Source of the DNA: an uncultured Barnesiella sp.
GTDB lineage: Bacteria; Bacteroidota; Bacteroidia; Bacteroidales; Barnesiellaceae_A
Direction of reading: 5' to 3'
Assembly (NCBI GenBank): GCA_904502265.1
Contig: CAJGDT010000030.1
Coordinates: 1 to 12,180 of the forward strand
Length of the DNA stretch: 12,180 nucleotides
Part shown: piece by piece, positions 7,945 to 12,180 of the stretch
Layout: the number at the start of each line of letters is the position of its first letter
Numbering within the stretch: position 1 is the stretch's first letter
The notes under the pieces: model-generated
Told to the model about the DNA's origin: nothing
Seen by the model: the letters and a program-made list of their open reading frames with translations, nothing else
Databases searched by the model: none
Made by a program: the position numbers and the translations under genes

Positions 7945-7995
7945 ATCAGGGAAAACAAAAAGTTTTTACCCCCTCATTTTAGACCACTCTCAGCA

Positions 7996-8016
7996 TACTT
8001 TTGGGAAACTTTTGGG
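7996..8016 (+). promoter_or_regulatory. Direct repeat ACTTTTGGG with 11-bp period, overlapping a -7-like box
   Basis: ACTTTTGGG occurs at 7997-8005 and again at 8008-8016, about one helical turn apart. The first copy overlaps TACTTTTG (7996-8003), which matches the TAnnTTTG -7 element, but no good -33 TTG is present. It may be the dnaA promoter with a tandem operator, giving a leader of about 255 nt. This is inference. Confidence 0.35.
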
Positions 8017-8040
8017 CAGTTTTGAGAAAAGACTGCCCAA
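8012..8040 (+). terminator. Hairpin, probable terminator of the amidase-MCE operon or leader structure of dnaA
   Basis: A 9-bp perfect stem (8012-8020 with 8032-8040, core GGGCAGT/ACTGCCC) has further T/A pairing inside the loop. Only a short TTTA follows, so termination would be weak, and an RNA leader structure for dnaA is an alternative. Confidence 0.5.
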
Positions 8041-8073
8041 TTTATCTCCCTACTAAAATATTATCTATCAACA

Positions 8074-8082
8074 TTTTGCACA
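8074..8082 (+). promoter_or_regulatory. DnaA-box match (TTTTGCACA)
   Basis: It matches the degenerate DnaA-box consensus TTWTNCACA exactly and sits about 190 bp before the dnaA start, on the same strand as the next box. Confidence 0.45.
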
Positions 8083-8106
8083 TTTTACATCTGTGCGAAC
8101 AGATGG

Positions 8107-8115
8107 TTTTCCACA
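8107..8115 (+). promoter_or_regulatory. DnaA-box match (TTTTCCACA)
   Basis: It also matches TTWTNCACA, one base from the E. coli consensus TTATCCACA. It starts 33 bp after the first box in the same orientation, close to three helical turns, which would place both boxes on one face of the DNA. Confidence 0.5.
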
Positions 8116-8266
8116 CACAATTGTAAGTTGTTGTAGGTTAGCATCTTGTAATGAAACGAAAAAAGCAAATTTTTCGGCATTTGATTTTCAAAAAAAAATG
8201 TTGGAATTTTGTATGCTGAAAGATAAGCACACTGATAAAAGTATACACAAAGCTACATATTATATA

Positions 8267-9670
8267 ATGAGTTTGGAACATGTCGCATTATGGGATAAGT
8301 GCCTCAACATTATCAAAGATATTGTTGATGAGGTAGCGTACGAAAATTGGTTCGTACCTATCAAGTCATACTCCTTTGATAATAATGTATTGGTACTTCA
8401 AGTCCCCTCTCACTTTTTCCAAGAGTATATCGAGGAAAACTACATTGAATTATTAAAGCCTGTACTCTTGCGCGTATATGGCGATAAAATTCAAAAGTTA
8501 TTATATAAGGTTACTGTTGTAGAAAATCCTGCAACAACAGTAAACGTATCCTCTCCCGAGAGATCGATACAGGTAGTTCGCAACATGCGTCAAGGTCTTC
8601 CCGTACAACCCACCAATCCGTTCCAAGCTCAAGAGTACGACGACCTCGCTTCGCAACTCAACCCCTATTACACCTTTAATAACTATTATTCAAGCGACAG
8701 CAACAAAGTAGCACGTGTTACCGGTGAAGCCGTTGCAGCTTCTCCCGGCAATAACCCCTTCAACCCCATGTTTATCTATGGCGAATCGGGCGTGGGTAAA
8801 ACTCACCTTGTACAAGCCATCGGTGCCAAGATCAAGGAACAAAATCCTCGCTCGAGAGTATTGTATCTATCAGCCAACTTGTTTCAACAACAATACACCA
8901 CAGCCGTACGCAACAACCAGGTAAACGACTTTATCAACTTCTACCAAAGCATCGATGTTTTGCTTATGGACGATATTCAGGAGTTTGCCGGTAAGACTCA
9001 GACTCAAAACACTTTCTTCCACATATTCAACCACTTGCACCTTAACGGCAAGCAACTTGTGCTTACCTGCGACCGTCCTCCCGTTGAGCTCGAGGGCATC
9101 GTACCGCGTCTGCTCACTCGCTTCAAGTGGGGCTTGCAAACCGAGGTTGAACGTCCCGACTTCTCTTTGCGTCGCGACATACTTCACAACAAGATTGAGC
9201 GTGACGGACTCTCGATTTCGGAAGATATTGTAGACTATATTGCTCGCAACGTTATCGACAACGTGCGCGACCTTGAGGGTACTATCGTTTCGCTCATGGC
9301 TCATGCTATGGCATTCAACCACGATGTTACACTCGACCTCGCCGAACAAGTTGTGGCTCGCAGCGTGAAGATGGTCAAGAAACAAGTTACCATCGACACC
9401 GTGCGCAACGCTGTGTGCACTTATTACAACATGAAGCCCGAGACTCTCGTAACTCGCTCACGCAAACGCGAAATTGTTGTTGCCCGCCAGGTGGCAATGT
9501 ACCTCACCAAGAAGCACACCTCTATGGCTCTCGCCGGTATTGGCTCGTTGTTGGGCCGATACGACCACGCTACCGTATTGCACGCTTGCAAAACTATCGA
9601 GGGTCAAATGCAAGTAGACAAAGAGTTACAAAAGTCGCTCGACGAAATCGAAAAATTGCTCGTTGCATAA
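8267..9670 (+). CDS. dnaA: Chromosomal replication initiator protein DnaA
   Basis: DnaA binds DnaA boxes, melts the origin and loads the replicative helicase. From the ATG at 8267 the protein has 467 residues, normal for the family. Domain I comprises about residues 1-85 (MSLEHVALWDKCLNIIKD, then NWFVPI), followed by a variable linker to about 135. The AAA+ domain III has Walker A GESGVGKT at 172-179, Walker B with D235/D236 (LLMDDIQ), the TCDRPP sensor and the RLLTRFKWGL segment. Domain IV carries the DNA-binding signature GRYDHATVLHA at 430-440. The frame is open further upstream, but the 8267 start fits DnaA from related bacteria, where the protein begins a few residues before the LW motif. 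It sits alone between a long regulatory region and a strong terminator. Confidence 0.97.
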   Translation: MSLEHVALWDKCLNIIKDIVDEVAYENWFVPIKSYSFDNNVLVLQVPSHFFQEYIEENYIELLKPVLLRVYGDKIQKLLYKVTVVENPATTVNVSSPERSIQVVRNMRQGLPVQPTNPFQAQEYDDLASQLNPYYTFNNYYSSDSNKVARVTGEAVAASPGNNPFNPMFIYGESGVGKTHLVQAIGAKIKEQNPRSRVLYLSANLFQQQYTTAVRNNQVNDFINFYQSIDVLLMDDIQEFAGKTQTQNTFFHIFNHLHLNGKQLVLTCDRPPVELEGIVPRLLTRFKWGLQTEVERPDFSLRRDILHNKIERDGLSISEDIVDYIARNVIDNVRDLEGTIVSLMAHAMAFNHDVTLDLAEQVVARSVKMVKKQVTIDTVRNAVCTYYNMKPETLVTRSRKREIVVARQVAMYLTKKHTSMALAGIGSLLGRYDHATVLHACKTIEGQMQVDKELQKSLDEIEKLLVA

Positions 9671-9693
9671 ACTTTAGCATCTCAAACATATAC

Positions 9694-9731
9694 AACGGAT
9701 ACATCGAACACGCGAATGTATCCGTTTTTTT
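9694..9731 (+). terminator. Rho-independent terminator of dnaA
   Basis: An 11-bp perfect stem (9694-9704 with 9716-9726, AACGGATACAT/ATGTATCCGTT) has an 11-nt loop and is followed by a run of T to 9731. It starts 23 bases after the dnaA stop codon. Confidence 0.88.
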
Positions 9732-9756
9732 ATTATACAAAAATCGTTGTATACTA

Positions 9757-9787
9757 TTGCACAAAAATATTTTCAATTGTACATTTG
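9757..9787 (+). promoter_or_regulatory. Promoter of the radical SAM - small protein - receptor operon
   Basis: TTG at 9757-9759 and TACATTTG at 9780-9787 are separated by 20 bp, a full match to the Bacteroidota consensus. Transcription would start near 9794, giving a very short leader (about 15 nt) to the ATG at 9810 or about 45 nt to the alternative ATG at 9840. Confidence 0.7.
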
Positions 9788-9809
9788 TATCAACAAGCAA
9801 TAGCACGCC

Positions 9810-10646
9810 ATGACTACCACTCCCCTCACAGCACCCATTATGCGCATCAGCCGTCACCGCCTATCGACCGACGGCCGTGGCGTCACTACGCTCGTAGGGT
9901 TACATGGCTGCCCACTCACATGCCGTTATTGCCTCAATGACCGCTGTCACACCCCCGACGGTGTGTGGCGCAACATGACGGCACAAGAGCTATACAACGA
10001 GGTAGTCATCGACGACATATATTTCCGGTCGACAGGTGGCGGCATCACCTTTGGCGGTGGCGAACCGGCATTGCACAGCACCTTCATCAATGAGTTTGCC
10101 CAACGCAACACCCACCGATGGAACATCACCATCGAGAGCTCGCTCAACGTGCCTACACACCACATCGAGCAGCTTGCACAAGTGGTCGATGACTATATTA
10201 TCGACATCAAGAGCATCAATCCCACCACCTATCGCTTGTACACAGGCATGGATATTGACCTTGCTTTGCACAATCTGCAATACCTCATCGGCATCAACAA
10301 GGCCGCACACATCACCGTGCGCACTCCTATCATTCCGGGGTACAACGATGCTAACGAGGTAGAGACCACCATACGGCAATTGCGTGATATAGGTATTGAG
10401 CACTTCGACGCCTTCACATATCACACCGATGTAGCTCGCCGTCCGCAACCCGACGGCAAGAGTGGCAAGAGCACCTGCAATGTACTCAAGCGAATACGCA
10501 CCATCATTGCCGATGCCAACAATATTGCTTACACTCCCACGCCATGCACCCACACCACTTGCACCACAGGCAACTGCCCCGCTTGCGAGAAGGAATTGGC
10601 ACAACTCACACAACTCATTAATACAACAAAAAACCCTATACTATAA
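9810..10646 (+). CDS. PflA-like radical SAM enzyme with C-terminal cysteine cluster
   Basis: This 278-residue radical SAM protein has the SAM/4Fe-4S motif CPLTCRYC (C34, C38, C41) and GGGITFGGGEP at 76-86, as in pyruvate formate-lyase activases. DYIIDIK and IPGYND, also shared with that group, follow. Such enzymes make a 5'-deoxyadenosyl radical, and PflA relatives use it to install a glycyl radical on a partner enzyme. No glycyl-radical enzyme is visible in this window. The C-terminus carries CX4CX4CX2C (C246, C251, C256, C259), which could bind a second iron-sulfur cluster, something simple PflA lacks. By alignment with PflA, M11 (9840) is an equally good start. The gene is first in a tight operon, with a small acidic protein 18 bp downstream. 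The true substrate is unknown; a glycyl-radical enzyme encoded elsewhere or the small protein are both possible. Confidence 0.85.
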   Translation: MTTTPLTAPIMRISRHRLSTDGRGVTTLVGLHGCPLTCRYCLNDRCHTPDGVWRNMTAQELYNEVVIDDIYFRSTGGGITFGGGEPALHSTFINEFAQRNTHRWNITIESSLNVPTHHIEQLAQVVDDYIIDIKSINPTTYRLYTGMDIDLALHNLQYLIGINKAAHITVRTPIIPGYNDANEVETTIRQLRDIGIEHFDAFTYHTDVARRPQPDGKSGKSTCNVLKRIRTIIADANNIAYTPTPCTHTTCTTGNCPACEKELAQLTQLINTTKNPIL

Positions 10647-10664
10647 CCACTTAACACAAATATT

Positions 10665-10892
10665 ATGCTTATAAACGACCTGGACAAACTCATGGAAGAG
10701 ATGGGCGAGAAACAACAACGCAACCGCCACATCGACCCCTCTATACACCGCACTGTAGGCATCTTAGTACCCCTCGAGGAGGAGTGCAACACCTCGATAG
10801 AACCCTGCACAGGACTGCTTGAAGAGTACAGCGCACTGGTAGGCGACATTAGCGAGGTAGAAGACAACAAAGAGAACGACAACAAAGAATAA
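10665..10892 (+). CDS. Small acidic protein of unknown function (75 aa)
   Basis: I do not recognise a family. The N-terminus (MLINDLDKLMEEMGEK) looks like an amphipathic helix. A His/Pro segment follows (RHIDPSIHRT), then a hydrophobic patch (VGILVPLEEE) and two cysteines, C41 and C48. The last ten residues are an Asp/Glu/Asn/Lys tail. There is no signal peptide or membrane helix, so it should be cytoplasmic. It lies between the radical SAM gene (18 bp) and the receptor gene (12 bp) on the same strand. Its ATG follows an A/T-rich stretch like those before other starts here, and the frame fills the gap exactly, which supports it being real. It may be the substrate or an accessory partner of the radical SAM enzyme, but that is inference from position. 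Confidence 0.68.
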   Translation: MLINDLDKLMEEMGEKQQRNRHIDPSIHRTVGILVPLEEECNTSIEPCTGLLEEYSALVGDISEVEDNKENDNKE

Positions 10893-10904
10893 TTATTATA
10901 TCAC

Positions 10905-12180
10905 ATGAAACATCAATACCTTACCCTCGTTTTCACCATCCTCACACTCTTGTCGCAAGCACAACCTTATGAGGCAAACGACACCCTTGCACATGCCCTC
11001 GACGAGGTGTCGGTGGTGAGTTTTTATCGTGTCAACCTACGCACAGGTACTACCCTCTCGCGCGACGACATTACCATACAGAACAAAGGCCAGGAACCCT
11101 CATTCATCATGGCTCGTATGCCGTCGGTTTTTGCCTACAGCGACACAGGTAACGAGTATGGTTACTCCTACTTCCGCATGCGCGGTATGGACCAGACACG
11201 CATCAACATCACCCTCGACGGTATGCCCCTCAACGATGGTGAAGATATGGGTGTGTACTTCTCCAACTTCCCCGACCTACTGTCGAGCATGCACTCTATC
11301 AAGGTCGAGAATGGCGCAAGCATTGCCAACAACGGTGCAGCCGGATATGCCGGCAGTGTCAACTTCGAATCCATCAACCTCGAGCGCGACACCACCTCAA
11401 GCGCCTACGCCGGATATGGCAGTTTCAACACGCTCAAGGTAGGTGCCGAGTACAACACCGGTCGCAAGGGCAACTTTGCCGGTCACTTCAAGGTTACACA
11501 CCAGCAGAGCGACGGATTTCGTGACCACGCTTACAACAATGCCCAGTCGGCATTTGTCAAGTTAGGTTGGTACATTTCGCCCCAACACAAGCTCGACTTG
11601 CTCTCGTTTATCGGACAGGCGCGCAACGGCATGGCATGGATAGGCGCGTCGGCCCAAGAACTGGAACAGCACCCCTCTTCCAATGGTTGCAGTGAAGCCG
11701 AAATTGACCATTACATACAGAACATCAACAAGTTGCAATACCAAGGCATGCTCAGCGACAACATTTCTCTCACTGCAGCTGCCTACTACAACTATGCCGA
11801 CGGTTACTACACCTTCGACGTCGACAACTACATGGTTAGGGTGTACGATCCCGCCTGGCAACCCACCGGCGAGATTGACCGCTACGACCAACGCTTTCAC
11901 TACATAGGTGGTAATGTTGCAGCCAAATTCTACCTCGACCCATTCGAAATTACTACCGGCATCAATGCCTCGACTTTCAATCGTCGCCACGTAGGCAGCA
12001 ACAACCTGCAAGAGGAGTTGCTATGGGACAACACCGGCTACAAGAACGACATAAGCGCCTTTGTAAAAGGCTCATACACCTACCGTTGGCTCACCATAGG
12101 TGCAAATGTACAATACCGTCATGCCGACTTCGACTATCGTGGCGACCTCCCCTTCAATCGTATCAACTGGGACTTCCTCA
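10905..12180 (+). CDS. TonB-dependent outer-membrane receptor (FecA-like), 3' end outside window
   Basis: The frame from the ATG at 10905 stays open to the window edge (425 codons). Residues 1-19 are a signal peptide (cleavage near SQA|QP). A TonB-box-like DEVSVVSF follows at 33-40, and the plug domain starts at about residue 50. Plug landmarks are the FRMRGMDQTRINITLDGMPL segment and the GVYFSNFPDLLSSMHSIKVENG segment. Beta-barrel strands with alternating aromatic residues then continue to the edge. There is no N-terminal carboxypeptidase-regulatory-like domain and no SusD partner in view, so it is not a typical SusC glycan transporter. It belongs with receptors for iron complexes, cobalamin or other small ligands, but the substrate cannot be read from the sequence. 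It begins 12 bp after the small protein, in the same operon. Confidence 0.92.
   Translation, partial: MKHQYLTLVFTILTLLSQAQPYEANDTLAHALDEVSVVSFYRVNLRTGTTLSRDDITIQNKGQEPSFIMARMPSVFAYSDTGNEYGYSYFRMRGMDQTRINITLDGMPLNDGEDMGVYFSNFPDLLSSMHSIKVENGASIANNGAAGYAGSVNFESINLERDTTSSAYAGYGSFNTLKVGAEYNTGRKGNFAGHFKVTHQQSDGFRDHAYNNAQSAFVKLGWYISPQHKLDLLSFIGQARNGMAWIGASAQELEQHPSSNGCSEAEIDHYIQNINKLQYQGMLSDNISLTAAAYYNYADGYYTFDVDNYMVRVYDPAWQPTGEIDRYDQRFHYIGGNVAAKFYLDPFEITTGINASTFNRRHVGSNNLQEELLWDNTGYKNDISAFVKGSYTYRWLTIGANVQYRHADFDYRGDLPFNRINWDFL

Larger units (their letters stand above)
7901..8266. other. 366-bp AT-rich regulatory region between the MCE gene and dnaA
   Basis: No convincing gene lies here. The dnaA frame stays open back to a GTG at 8093 and holds in-frame ATGs at 8198 and 8213, but the amino acids it would encode do not resemble DnaA. 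The region contains the inverted repeat, direct repeat, hairpin and DnaA boxes listed separately, and could be the dnaA control region, an origin element, or both. Confidence 0.6.

Noticed and set aside
8093..8266. 58-codon N-terminal extension of dnaA from a GTG
   Set aside because: The extension has no DnaA-like sequence and contains the second DnaA-box match; the 8267 start gives the normal domain I. In-frame ATGs at 8198 and 8213 cannot be fully excluded.
8870..9385. 171-codon minus-strand open frame
   Set aside because: It is opposite the AAA+ domain of dnaA and has no features of its own.
9990..10613. 207-codon minus-strand open frame
   Set aside because: It is the shadow of the radical SAM gene, which carries all expected motifs on the plus strand.
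9810..12180. Apparent higher G+C in the right-hand operon as a sign of gene transfer
   Set aside because: A few sampled stretches range widely in both halves, and parts of the amidase gene are as G+C-rich as the receptor. A proper windowed calculation would be needed.
1..12180. CRISPR array, insertion sequence or attachment-site repeats
   Set aside because: No regularly spaced repeats, transposase or integrase frames, terminal inverted repeats, or duplicated tRNA 3' end were seen.

Overview
The window looks like chromosomal DNA from a Bacteroidales-type member of the Bacteroidota. The evidence is a GldB-family lipoprotein, a FecA-like TonB-dependent receptor, an amidase gene next to a stand-alone MCE (MlaD-like) gene, and several promoters of the Bacteroidota form TTG - about 19-20 bp - TAnnTTTG. 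Little Shine-Dalgarno signal is visible before the starts. Genus cannot be fixed from the sequence alone.

Layout, left to right. (1) 1-1399, minus strand: a secreted M23 (LytM) peptidase whose 3' end lies outside the window. (2) 1570-1750: a promoter, tRNA-Asp(GTC) and a strong terminator. (3) 1790-2755, plus strand: a YeiH/UPF0324 putative sulfate exporter. (4) 5440-2768, minus strand: a tight cluster reading gldB-like lipoprotein, aroE and a LysR regulator, driven by a well-formed promoter at 5527-5556. The LysR gene ends 12 bp from the end of yeiH. (5) 5737-7900, plus strand: an N-acetylmuramoyl-L-alanine amidase and an MCE-domain protein, both cell-envelope functions. (6) 7901-8266: a long AT-rich intergenic region with an inverted repeat, a one-turn direct repeat, a stable hairpin and two DnaA-box matches. 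(7) 8267-9670: dnaA, then a strong terminator. (8) From a good promoter at 9757-9787: a PflA-like radical SAM enzyme, a 75-residue acidic protein and a TonB-dependent receptor that runs off the right edge.

How the genes fit together. The M23 peptidase and amidase act on peptidoglycan, and the MCE protein probably binds lipid in the envelope. YeiH and the adjacent LysR gene are a recurring pair in bacteria linked to sulfur-compound handling. aroE supplies the shikimate pathway. The part most likely to be undescribed is the last operon. It combines a radical SAM enzyme that resembles glycyl-radical activases but has no glycyl-radical enzyme beside it and carries an extra C-terminal four-cysteine cluster, a small two-cysteine acidic protein, and an outer-membrane receptor. 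A peptide-modification or metallophore-type role is only one reading of that arrangement.
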